Both the position numbers and the translations under genes were made by a program. The notes beneath the pieces are model-generated. The model ran no database searches, was not told where the DNA came from, and worked only from the letters and a program-made list of their open reading frames with translations. From Moniliophthora roreri (taxonomy: Eukaryota; Basidiomycota; Agaricomycetes; Agaricales; Marasmiaceae), in contig LATX02000013.1 in NCBI GenBank assembly GCA_001466705.2, forward strand, positions 434,001 through 498,000: 64,000 nt of DNA. Direction: 5' to 3'. How positions within the stretch are numbered: the first letter of the stretch is position 1; each line of letters starts with the position of its first letter. Shown here piece by piece: positions 45,049 to 55,672 of this stretch.

Positions 45049-47205
45049 TTACTGTACCTTATTGTTCATGAGAGCTTCAATAACGTTGGGAATATCTGGT
45101 CTCTTCTCCCACTCTTTAGTCCAACCGGCCTTTGCACCGCTCTCTATCCCAGTCTCTGTGTCGTACACAGCCGGCAACCCAAAGACAGCAGAGATCAGCC
45201 AGACATCCTGACCCCGAATCGTGTGGTGTCCCCGAAGAGTTGGTAATACCGAACGAGCGTAAATCAAACTCGTGTTGGCATCGGCGCGAAGGGCAATTCC
45301 GCTTCTCTCCTCAAAAGGAGACAAATCCACTATCCCAGAAACGCCGGCTTTAGAAGTGACCCTGGTCTCTCCACCAGCCTGCAACGTGCCATATGCCTCT
45401 GACGAGCTTCCGCCGGACACTGGGTCAAGATGCCTTCCATCTTCCCGTTGACCATACACCGCCCATGCGCCCTCAGCTGTCCAAAGTTCTCGTCCGCTAT
45501 TCACCCTATGAATTCTCAGGTGCCACAAAGGCGCGTCCCTGGTCGGGGGGAACAAGAAAGTCTCCACCTCCACGTCTCGCCAGGGGAACCAGGTCGACCT
45601 GAGGTACTCTCCCTTCTTCATCTGTCCTCCTTCCTTGAACTCGTATGGTTCAAATCTGGCATCTCTCGTATCCCTCCTGACCCGCCACGTTGCACCTGCA
45701 TCATCACTGACTGCCAGAGCTCCATCATGACCGAGCTCACCGAGCTCCTCTAGTGTTCCTCTCCCATGGGCACCCACGCCAGTCGAAGGAACGCAATACC
45801 CAAATGCGCTCGAGTATGTAAATTTACCATACTTGGCCGCACCTTGTTTGACTGGGTACGAGCACTGCTGACCAGAGCTCAGAATGAAGGTGTGGCTGCC
45901 GACACTATCGGTATGCAGGCTAGAGGCAATGTGGAAAGGACGTCGTAGCACCTTGACGGTGTTACTGAATTGGCTGGGATAGGGCTCTTCCTCTGCTGCC
46001 CAGAACGGATGCGATTCTGGCAATGAAAGACAGATGAAGGCCTTACACGCCCAGTAAGGAGATCCAGGAGAGTTATAATTCTCGAGCACGTTGTGGTTTG
46101 GATACACAAAACCGAGGGTAAAGATGCCTGAGGGTGTGAAAGCGCCTGGTTGCTTGGCCCAATAGCGAATGTTTCGGAGCTGAAAGCCTTTGACCATGCC
46201 CCAAGTGAAAGGTTCGGGCAGAGTCAAGTCTGGCAGGGATGATGTCGATGAAAATGCGACAGCAAAGGCGCTCCAGAACGCAGACATTGCACAGCGATAG
46301 GTCAAACTGCGACCGAACGGTATTGCGCGACCTGACAGCAACAATAAGCATCAAGAAACGCTGGAATAGACGTGGCTATCGTTACCTTCAGGGTCAAAGT
46401 AATAGACAAAGTCTAGAGCGAATTTACGAGCTCTGTTCCGGAACTCTTCACATCTCACGGGATCTTCCTCTTGTGCAATTTTCGAGTACAAGAGTTGGGC
46501 AACTTGGATAGCAAATGACGAGGAATAGTAATCGAGCTGAACAACACCTTCCGGACCATCTCTAGACCAGCCTTCACCAATGTAGAATGTGTCTAGATGG
46601 TCAAGATCCGCTTTCATCCGCTTTCCGTCGAACCGTTTCGAACCGACTTTCGACAGCCCAAGGTTTGCAAATACCTAGATATTCATCATTTACCGACAGA
46701 TCGAGGACATAACAAGACGTACCCTGAACCACAGCCAGTTCGTATTTGGCATCTCCTTGTCATTCATACCACCTAACCATTCCTCCAGATGGCTTTTGGC
46801 CTCATCACTCAGCGGATCCCACAAATGTTCCCTGGCGACTGCAAGAGAGTAACCTATAGCGGAGCATTCTACCATCCTCTGGTCTTTATCCCGCATGTTG
46901 CCCCAGAATTCGTCTCCCCTTGGATTAGTTCCACTTGCGAAACCTCTCACCCAACGTTCAGTCCCCGGATACGACTGGCCGCCTGCAAGTAATGATGCGA
47001 GACCCCATATCGGTCTGGAGAACCCTTCAAGTTGTGCTGCAACTTCATCAAAGTGAGTTGCTGTGTGTCCGAAATGCACCCGAGCACCGTTCGGAGAGGT
47101 ATGAGGCTCGAGAGCATCAAGCAAGGAGGTGAACATCCGTGTCACATCTGAGCGGGACCGCAGGGGATTGGAGGCAAAAGGAGAGGTCTGGCTGAAACTG
47201 CTCAT
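45049..47205 (-). CDS. DUF2264 family protein (PF10022), probable carbohydrate-active enzyme
   Basis: Three exons (about 46722-47205, 46386-46675, 45049-46335) give about 685 aa. The first part is helical with [52 protein letters not shown] and [10 protein letters not shown], then [20 protein letters not shown] and [18 protein letters not shown]. That is an alpha/alpha-barrel pattern with acidic and Trp/Tyr motifs typical of DUF2264. The rest ([47 protein letters not shown]) continues the barrel and a beta domain. No signal peptide is evident (begins [18 protein letters not shown]), so it is probably intracellular. Some relatives have, as I recall, been placed among beta-glucuronidases in CAZy; that is not shown by this sequence. 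Neighbours on both sides are plant-wall enzymes. Confidence 0.85.
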
Positions 47206-47474
47206 GTTGTTGGTGGTGAGTAAGGGAAGCTCAAAGGCTGGAACCTGGATTGGCGCATTATAAGTCGCGCAGATGTTCGGGATTTTTTTGAAGAGAATAT
47301 CATAAGCGGCCCGGGGTATCCGAGCGGCCGCCTGATCAGTTTGTCGATAATAGCTTTATGACGAAAGTATGGTCAAATAAGAAACTCTGCAAAGAGACTG
47401 ATATTATGGGGTCTTCGAGGTACACTATAGCGTCCGCTACTGCTTCTTTAGCTGAGTGAAAGGGAGAAAAAAAA

Positions 47475-47899
47475 TTAATGACGAGTCTGTGATGGATGTC
47501 GATGAGGCGTAAAAAACGGAGAGTTTCTCGTGGATAAAGAGTGATGGAGTGAATCCTATAATGTACATGAGACAGTAATAACCAAACAGAACACGAAGAC
47601 TCACCCTCAGAACCGCATATTCTGGAACACGAGGCTGATGCGCATCTCTCATCTGCGAGCCATCCCAATTCCCTGCCATGGCGTTCGATGCGTCACGATA
47701 CAGAGGCAACACACGGGGATTGTCTACGAAAACTGTCCGGATATGCTGAGCATTTCGGCGAATGCGATGAGTGATTACTAAGAAGAGGGTAGGTCAGCGC
47801 ATTTTCCTGCATGGCTAACACGAAATACGAACGAATGGGTAGAATCAGAATGGCAAAGATACACAGAATCAACACCACGGTTTCGAGTTCTGGTTCCAT
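47475..47899 (-). CDS. Small single-pass membrane protein, unknown
   Basis: Exons 47833-47899, 47605-47777 and 47475-47555 join in frame to 106 aa with normal intron sizes (55 and 49 nt). The first 25 residues (MEPELETVVLILCIFAILIL) are an N-terminal membrane anchor with an acidic start, followed by a basic run (THRIRRNAQHIR), so the remainder is probably cytosolic. The tail contains NPRVLPLYRDASNAMAG, NWDGSQMRDAHQPRVPEY and a Ser/His/Pro-rich end. I do not recognise a family. It lies upstream of the DUF2264 gene on the same strand. Confidence 0.5.
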
Positions 47900-48385
47900 G
47901 GAGTACGTCGTTAGCACCAAAGTGGCTGCAGCTGAAGTAGAAGGACCTACTTATGAGTCAGGCATCTTGCACAGCGTCAAAGGTTCTTCCAGAAAGTTGA
48001 ACAGCATCTTTCTTAATCCACAAAAGTTAGAGATTCAGAAGGAAAGCTGTGGCAGTGTCGTGACACGGGCGTCGGAGGCGAAACACTCGGAGGACACGTG
48101 GTCGATTCAGGGTCCGACTTTTCTTTCATCTCCACGCTCCATCGTAGAAAGACCGAAATCAGGTCTATCATGCCGCTGCTACTAGGGCTCTAAACCACCG
48201 CTTCATCCGCTCGATTTGATTAGGTCTCTAGGACCATGGGACTTCCTCAAACACTCTGGACAACCAATACTCAAGTACTATGTGTATATCGAACAGTCAT
48301 TCGGCTACTATTTTACTTGCGGTCAGCTCGCAGTCAGAAGATTCAGCTTGATTTCGACGAATAGTTTCATGAGGTCGTACATAAA
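47900..48385. other. Intergenic, no gene recognised
   Basis: Upstream region of the small membrane protein gene. The plus-strand frame 47811-48185 mostly lies antisense to it and has no domain. Confidence 0.45.
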
Positions 48386-48925
48386 TTACAAATCTCCAGA
48401 CCAACATTTTACAATTACACGAGGAGAACTACACAATATAACAAGATGATAGAACGGCTGCAAGTTGTCATGGGTAGGAAGGTAGCGATTTAAATATTCA
48501 AAATTGAGAGCAGTCTCTTGATTCTGCAGACTTCGTCCTCTTACGCAATGGACGAGCAAGCTATCTGCAAGTGGCAACGTCAGTATGATCGCTTCTGCCA
48601 TTATCCGCAGACAGACTGACCACATTGGTAGACTGGCATTGCACTCTGGTCTGCATCCTCTAAGTTTCTCCCTTTGGATATCATAGTTCTTCGGGACGTG
48701 TGCACTTGGAGGAGGACTGGGACAATAATGACCACCGAACTCGGGATTCGTTTTTCCGCCGCTTTCGGTGGTATGACGTCTAGCCAGCGTCCCAAGTGGA
48801 ATAGGCCATCTTTGAGTAGTGGCGGTAATACGTGGTCTGCGATACCTATCTCTGACCCAAAAGATACCGACCAATATCAAGAGGAAGACTACAAGAAAGG
48901 TGACTTGGGAGGAATCAGCCCCCAT
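48386..48925 (-). CDS. Putative small membrane protein, unknown
   Basis: A continuous 179-codon frame starts at an ATG (48925) and begins MGADSSQVTFLVVFLLILVG, a predicted signal anchor, followed by a basic WVRDRYRRPRITATTQRW and a Pro-rich stretch (HYCPSPPPSAHVPKNYD). The second half is less protein-like and may include an intron or 3' sequence. An upstream exon (48959-49045) would fit in frame, but its intron would be only 33 nt, below the norm here. No known domain. Confidence 0.35.
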   Translation of the reverse strand: MGADSSQVTFLVVFLLILVGIFWVRDRYRRPRITATTQRWPIPLGTLARRHTTESGGKTNPEFGGHYCPSPPPSAHVPKNYDIQREKLRGCRPECNASLPMWSVCLRIMAEAIILTLPLADSLLVHCVRGRSLQNQETALNFEYLNRYLPTHDNLQPFYHLVILCSSPRVIVKCWSGDL

Positions 48926-49495
48926 CTACGACTTCGTGGTTCAAAACTACTTACGTACGACCAAGATATTCTCAAGGACGTTGTTAAACTGCGACAGCGT
49001 TACATTTCTGGATACCAGTGCATGCGTTACTGCTTTGGGAGGCATAGAAGAGAGCAACCATTCGTGATAGGGCAGAGAGACTGATTTGACTCCATATGAA
49101 GACCACCCACCCTTTTTATTCGCCCAAGAAGCTATATCGAATGCTAACACCGCGTGCGCAGTGACTCTGAGGCATCCCCATGATTGATAGACGCCGAGAC
49201 CTCAAGCTCTAAGCACGGCAACCAAAGCTGTTGAGATACACAGTTATATACGTCTTAGTGGGTCAGGCATAACAGCATGACATACTTTGAGTAATTTCCC
49301 AAGCCTACAGCATCCGAATGAATCCCTTTTCAGATAACAAGAAAGCGCTAATTTCGGAGCCAGACAGCAGTAATGCTGGTAGTGCCGCAGTGCGTAATGA
49401 GTTCCATAAGTTGGATGTTCGAGCCTTAAACGTTCCCAACGGCCATGATATGATCATTCCAACTCCAATTAAATTGCGGGTAACAATAGTGACAA
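48926..49495. other. Intergenic, no gene recognised
   Basis: Between two putative small membrane protein genes. No supported frame besides the possible upstream exon noted for the gene at 48386-48925. Confidence 0.4.
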
Positions 49496-50222
49496 CTAAT
49501 AGTATACAACTTCAAGTAATATAACGCTGTTCAAGCTATAGGTCAATGTTAGGATCTCTAATATTAGGAGCAGCTTTGCCTGACAGAAATACTCCGAGCG
49601 TTTAGCAACGAGTACTACAGCATCTAGCTGTGCTATAACATTTTCTCTTCGCTCGGAAATCATGCAGACGGGATCTTGATTGGTGGGACTGGAATAACGA
49701 GGCAGGGTGCTGTTCACGTACAGGTGTTTAGCATTTGAGGTAGTACCAGAAGACCAGAATAGACGCTCACCATGCTGGTTTGGCTGTGCCGTAGGCGGTC
49801 TTTCGCCGAAGAACGCTCGGTCATTAGGGGGAACCTTAAGGTAGCTACTCGTACGTTTATAGGTATCCATAGAGCCATAATTTGGGGGACTGGGTAGACT
49901 AGCAAGTCGTGTATCTGTAGGACTCTCGGATCAGAAGATAGTATCTTCGGAATAAAGACAACGGTCATACATCTCATTCGTAAATCCAATTTCTCGCTCT
50001 CCCTAAGCTTCAAAACTAAATACCGATCCCAAAGCGCAAGAGCGTAGAATGTGAGCATGAAGGCCAGTAAAATGGCCATAGCTAAGGTATAAAGTAAGCA
50101 ATGTAACGAGATAACCATGGGAGAAACGCACATCGACTTCGCGCTCCGTATTGACAATCAGTATTCAAGCTTAAAGTAGATGAGGCATCTGTCGTGGATT
50201 GGCTCTGAGTCGGAATGAACAT
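49496..50222 (-). CDS. Putative small membrane protein, unknown
   Basis: An ATG at 50222 starts exon 1 (50132-50222), joined to 50024-50081, which encodes a membrane helix (MAILLAFMLTFYALALWDR), and to 49496-49898, which starts LPSPPNYGSMDTYKRTSSYL and continues with FGERPPTAQPNQHGERLFW. In this model the second intron is 125 nt, and a further intron with a good donor at about 49770 could shorten the tail, so the C-terminus is uncertain. The layout (short N-terminus, one helix, Pro/polar tail) resembles the two small genes to the left. No family recognised. Confidence 0.35.
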
Positions 50223-50453
50223 TGTGCAGTGGGTTGCGGGAGGGTTGTGGAAGCACCCGTACACACGGTAACTTATATCATGGAGAGTGCTGTGTATACT
50301 AGAAAATCCCAAGGCTGAACAGCTTTGAATGACGGGATGCCCAGAAATTGGAAACAGAATAGAAGGCGCGGGCTTGGCGCGGACGTAAAATCCTGTTTGA
50401 TTGATTGCACAGCATAATCATTATTAAGCACTGATACTAAGATATTTAGTCGT

Positions 50454-51631
50454 TCATCCACTCCACACAACAGGGCCAGCTTGAATGAGAATGAAAATAA
50501 CGCTTGAGGTGACTTACGAGCTTCGTAGCCAGAAAAGTCGGATGGTAGAGCGTAAATGTCTAGTGGTGGACCCACGACTCGTCAGAATAATGTGGACGAC
50601 AGAAAATTTCACTCACTCAATTTGATGCCAGGATCGGTAGGGCTATAGGCACCTGATGAAATGCCTGTCAGATTCACTACACAAGCCTTTTAGGGCATGG
50701 CAAGTACCTGGGAAAGATACGGTTGGACTCGGGGACCCGCTTCCGCCACCTTCTACACTTATTTGGGCACATGCAATGTAAAGCTGTGAAAAATTGGTCA
50801 CCTTCAGTCAGCGATGGTGTGGCATCTGAACTTACTTGTGCTCCGCCCTCCTCACTTGCAGCATGTAACGCGATCTGCTCTCCTCGCAAGAGATATTGGC
50901 TAAAAAGAGTGCTCATGATTAATCTGTTGCAAGCTATTGCTCGAAAAAACGCACCCGTTCGGCACACTCGCGGGGATTGTGAAGGTGAATTCAGTGATAC
51001 CTGGAAAAGAGTGTGATGATTCGACAGCTTCAACAGACTGTAACGTCCTTACCCTCAGACTCAAATGTTAACATACCGTCCGAGTACGTTGGAGACCATT
51101 CCCAAATCTTGAACCAAGTAGCACCTTTCCCAGCGTCGGCCGAGTCTGCGGCATCAGCCTTACTCATGTATGCAGAGAAGTACTAGAGGAAATTGTCAGA
51201 ACGAACCAATGTAACATGTAGATGGGCACTGACCCCTGGATGACCCATAGTGTTGCTGGCTTTGAAGCCAACCTCGGAGCCAGCAGTAACCGTAGCGATG
51301 CCTGCGTCGCCTGGAACAGCAGAAGGATCTTCGAAGCAGCGAACTCCGTCGCTCGTGACATCGGTAAGCTACCGATCGCTTAGCGTATATCGAAAAGAAC
51401 CCAGGAAATATCGCCACTTACAGGTCCTTGGTCAATGTGGTTAGCCGTCATCCGAACGTATTCCCATTCACCTGTCGCGGTGCCATTCACGATCAAGTTA
51501 GGGAAGGTGTCTGTGATAACCGAGAATCAGATCGGGGTATGCAGGAAGTGTGTATGTTTTTCATACGTACAGTGCCCGGAGACCAGTGAGATGATGACGC
51601 TGGCGAAAGCTGCGGCTAGGAATGAACGCAT
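50454..51631 (-). CDS. AA9 lytic polysaccharide monooxygenase (copy 1)
   Basis: Secreted copper enzyme that oxidatively cleaves cellulose and related glucans. Signal peptide of 19 residues ([19 protein letters not shown]), then mature His20, first ligand of the copper brace, in HYTFPNLIVNG. An intron follows directly inside the next codon. Blocks are [28 protein letters not shown], the second brace His in [45 protein letters not shown], then IALHAASEEGGAQFYIACAQ with the conserved His, Gln and axial Tyr, GGGSGSPSPTVSFPGAY, and the terminal GYEAPGPVVWSG. About 235 aa in at least seven short exons, no CBM1 or GPI tail. The short last exon is reached by an intron after GYEA. Tandem with the next AA9 gene. 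Confidence 0.93.
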
Positions 51632-53599
51632 TTCGAGGGATATCCTGAGTGTTCATGTTGTCCTTCAAGGGCTTATATGCCTTCGCGGCACTCGCGGTCC
51701 ACAAAAACAGTGAAGTTAAACCTTGCCCCGAAATTTAGCCAAGAGGCCATATGCAACTCGCTCCACCGTGTCTTCAGTTAGGTAGTTGCCTTTCTGCAGA
51801 AGTAGCAACAGACCCGGGCGTGTCAAGCAGGTGACAACGAGGTCTCGCGGCTAATCAGATTCAAGACTGACATCATTCCACTGTGTTGCTCATCAGAGCT
51901 CAGTTTGGGAGCCAACTCTCCGACGTAACACCGTTTTGCGCCACTTTTCCCGGTGCTGAATATTGAAAATCCCTTCGCTAAGCAACCGTTAGGCGTACTG
52001 TGTCTTCATATTGAATAACTCACCCGTCCATGACCTGGTTCGGCTCTTATTGACTGTCCTAGATTTAAGTAAAAGTAAAGATGCCAAACAAAAGCTGGTG
52101 TCAAAGGTATCCCAAGAAATCCAAGAAAATGAGAGAGCAAATAGAGAACGTGCTCAAGGGTAAAGCTGTAACTTGCCGCAGTCACAAGTTGCTTTCCGAC
52201 GATGCGAAGGCGAACGACGAAAGGAAAAGAAAACTGGGACCCGTAATAATGGCTGTGCGGAACAGCTTTGCCGAACCAATCAGCAGCACTGGACAGGAAC
52301 ACATCGGACCGTGCAACACTGGCCCGACGTCGTCACTCTGCCAGTGCCATCCGTTCGCACTGCACAATCCATCTCAGCCCATTTTCAGTAGTTGGGTTTC
52401 ATCGTCTACTGTCCATCTAATATCATCGCAAAATCCATTTCTGGTCCCAGATGAATCTTTACAAAAACAAGATAGCCCTCCTTGAATGCGAATTTTGACA
52501 GACTTCGGCCGGCAGATCTCCAGCACTGTGCGGCCATCCAATCACTGCTTTCCACAACTAGACGTCTGATGGATTAGCTATTTGATGGAGAGCTTTCCGG
52601 ACACCGACGGCGCACCTCTCCCGCAACACCCATGCGTGGAGCTTTTTCTTCGCGAAAGACCAAGCCGAGCCATCCGAAGGGGTTATGCAAGGACATGGGC
52701 GCGGTGCCCAAGGAAAGCTCTTACGTCGATTCCGGGATAGTTGAAATGTTTGACTCGGACGTGGACAAGGTTTAAAGGTGCTGGTTATATTGCATTCTCG
52801 AAGCTGGAATTGAGTCGATCTTACCATCTTTATGGTCATGTTTCGCGATTCAAACTCCTTACAGAATTTGTAACTCATCCGCTCAACATGAACGGTCTTC
52901 ATATCAGCGATATTTCCCACTGTTCACGTACTATTCTATTCATGGCAATCCCCTCGGCTAAACGTCTTTTGAGATGCCTCTCATAGAGTATGCTCTCTGT
53001 GTCTTTCCTCGCTCTTTTTTGACCAAGTTTCAGACTGGAAGACAGCAGTCATTTGCCCCTCGAGATGGTCGAACATCACAATTTTGCGTGTATCCTCGGA
53101 GATTCGGCCATGTCAAACAATGGCTTGTAAGTACGTTGGCTTAATCGGATTCGTCCTATCCTTTACTCCAACCTTGACATCAGGTATACTTATCACCATC
53201 AAGCACGATGACACACCCTCGGAAAAACTCTTCGAGCGAAGCGAGAAGATTGAAAATTAATGCATATGATCATCTGTCCTGGCGCCGTTTACAGCTCCTG
53301 CCGTGATTGTTGAGTTAAAAAGAAGGAAAGCACTAAGAATCCCAAACTGTACTACCAGCTGGATGGCAGGAATATTCGCGCCCTTTAGAAAATCAGTCTG
53401 GGGCGCAAGATGGGGAGGTCTTGACAACCTCGCCATCTCAGCAGCATCGGCAGCCACGAGCACCTTGACATAGTGGGCTGTAATGCGACTATCCCAGGTA
53501 CGTGCACTTTCCAATGCTTCTAATCATGTGAGAACGAAACTGGTATTCGAAAAATATGCTATAGTACAGCAAGTCAATCCCGAAACATAATCCACACAT
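51632..53599. other. Interval between the two AA9 genes
   Basis: About 2 kb: promoter of AA9 copy 1 and 3' region of copy 2. Frames at 52081-52485 (plus), 52558-52920 (minus) and 53257-53514 (minus, with one hydrophobic stretch) show no known domain and I could not link them by splicing. No repeat or transposon end recognised. Confidence 0.45.
51673..51677 (-). promoter_or_regulatory. TATA-like element of AA9 copy 1
   Basis: TATAA on the minus strand, 42-46 bp before the ATG at 51631. Confidence 0.4.
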
Positions 53600-54740
53600 T
53601 TATCCATGCCACACAGCAGGTCCCGCTGAAAGCGAAAGAATGAGAACAGCTTGTACAAGAGCTTCGAAGTAATGACTTACGGGCTTGGTAGCCTGAATAG
53701 CCAGCGGGAAGCACGTACATGTCTGTTGGAAGATCCAGAGTCAGAGTAACAGAATAATTTGGACGCTATTTTCACGTACTCAACAAGATGCCGGGATCAT
53801 TCGGCTTGTAAGCACCTGAGAACAGGATTATTTGTCAACAGTATATTTTGGAATTCTTTAAGACGTACCGGGGAAAGACACAAGGGGACTAGGATTGCCG
53901 TTACCCCCTCCAACTACGTTGATCTGAGCACATCCAATGTAGAACTGTGCCCCACCAACGGTGCTTGCCACATGCAAGGCAATTTGCTCTCCTCTCAAAA
54001 GATATTGTCTGGAACAGGAAGCAAGTGAGCCGTTGAAATGACAGGAGCAGTTATAACTAACCCATTAGGGGTGTTCTTGGGGATGGTGAAAGTGAATTGA
54101 TTAATATCTACGGAGGACAGTTGGCTCAAATAGATTAAGTATAGAGCAGGCCACTTACTCAAGGAGTCGAAAACTAAACCAGTACTTGGCGAGTATTTCG
54201 GAGCCCATTCCCAGATCTTGAACCAAGTAGAGCCCTTTCCAGCATCATTCGAATTAGCAGCAGGGACTGCTTTGCTCATGTAGGCTGAGAAGTACTAGAA
54301 CCACGGCATTTGAAGTGGAAATGAGACAAGAAAACGTTGTAACGCACACCAGGATGACCCATAGTATTGATGGCCTTGAAGCCTACAGTCGATCCAGCAG
54401 TGACGGTGGCGATTTTAGCGTTACCTGCCGAGGCAGCAGAGTCTTCGTAGCAGCGGATGGCTTGACTGTTGAGATCGGTGACCTGTAGATCGGTCAGTCA
54501 ATACACAAGAACATCGAAGGATTCGAGCGCACTGGTCCCTGATCGTAGTGGTTGGCAGTCATGCGGACATATTCCCACTCCCCGGTAAGCGTTCCGTTGA
54601 CGATGAAATTGGGGAAGGTGTCTGCGGGTTGAAGAGTTCAGGAAACATGAAGCGGGAATTCACATCCGAGCTTCCTCACAATGTGCAGAAACGAAGGGAA
54701 TTGCAACAGCGGCGATGGCAGCGGCAAGGAAAGATCGCAT
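53600..54740 (-). CDS. AA9 lytic polysaccharide monooxygenase (copy 2)
   Basis: Same enzyme class as the neighbour. Signal peptide [19 protein letters not shown], mature His20 in [11 protein letters not shown] with an intron right after it, [28 protein letters not shown], second brace His in [52 protein letters not shown] with [14 protein letters not shown] (His, Gln and Tyr kept), [18 protein letters not shown], and GYQAPGPAVWHG at the end. About 235 aa. Exon layout matches copy 1, so they are recent tandem duplicates that have diverged at surface positions. No binding module. Confidence 0.93.
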
Positions 54741-55672
54741 GATAAGAGATGATTTCCTCGAAGTATATCATTGACGTTGCTCGTAATTTATAGGTGCGAC
54801 AGAGTAATCCGTTCCAAGTCCGTTCCCTAGTGCTGCATATCGGTGGTCTTCAAATTGCCCCGAGATATAACCACTATCCATATGACAGCCCATGAGCGGG
54901 TGCGATTGAGCATCCTGTTTTCCTATGCTATGCACGCTGAGCCCTGGTTAGGCATTCAGTAAACAAGCCATTTTCTCGTTGATTGAATTGCACTCGTACC
55001 TGAATTTCCATCTCGTATATGAGCCGACGTAAAACCGTCTTGCGTCAATTTTGCAGTAATAATACCGAGGTCGGACCTTTGAATGGGTTAAGACAATTGA
55101 GATGAAAGATATAAGAAATCGCTAAGAGGAAGTGTGAACTTGTAACCGACGTACCACGACCCTCAATGTATCGTCATGATAAATCGAAGGACTTGCTTCA
55201 TCCTGTTTCGAAAAGAAAAAAAGATTATTTCACAGTCCAATGACAGGAGCAGATATCGATGGATTCTCGGTAGAAACTTTAACAGAAGGTAAAATGCCAT
55301 GATCATCAAAGTCTGAGTACGACAGCACGTGAGAATTGGTTAGATGTGCTGAGCGGCCACTGGCCAAGGCTCAGCTGGTCAGTAAAGAAGTGAGCATACA
55401 AACAGGGAGTTGTAGCTACATGTCGTTCTAAGGATACATGGAAGAAGGCATAGAAGCGTAATGAGCCCAGTAAAAGTGTCAGGAGAGATGGCCGTAAAAC
55501 GCAAATGCTACAAGTAGAGAGTATGATGCATGGTAAAGTATGACAATACGACAAACCAGTGTCGCAGCCTTGTGTTACAGCAGTCAAGACCAGAAAAGAA
55601 GACAACACAATAATTCCCAATCCCAAGAATGCCTAACGCGAAATCCTAATGAAATCCCCAAATCCAAATCAG
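54741..55672. other. Intergenic, about 0.9 kb
   Basis: Promoter of AA9 copy 2 and 3' region of the RING gene. A hydrophobic Cys/Leu-rich minus-strand frame (55306-55626) overlaps the probable 3' untranslated region of the RING gene and has no domain. Confidence 0.5.
54787..54792 (-). promoter_or_regulatory. TATA box of AA9 copy 2
   Basis: TATAAA on the minus strand, about 50 bp before the ATG at 54740. Confidence 0.5.

Noticed and set aside
47811..48185. 124-codon plus-strand frame
   Set aside because: It partly lies antisense to the small membrane protein gene, whose three exons have consistent phases.
55306..55626. Hydrophobic 106-codon minus-strand frame
   Set aside because: It lies directly downstream of the RING gene stop, in its probable 3' untranslated region, with no domain.
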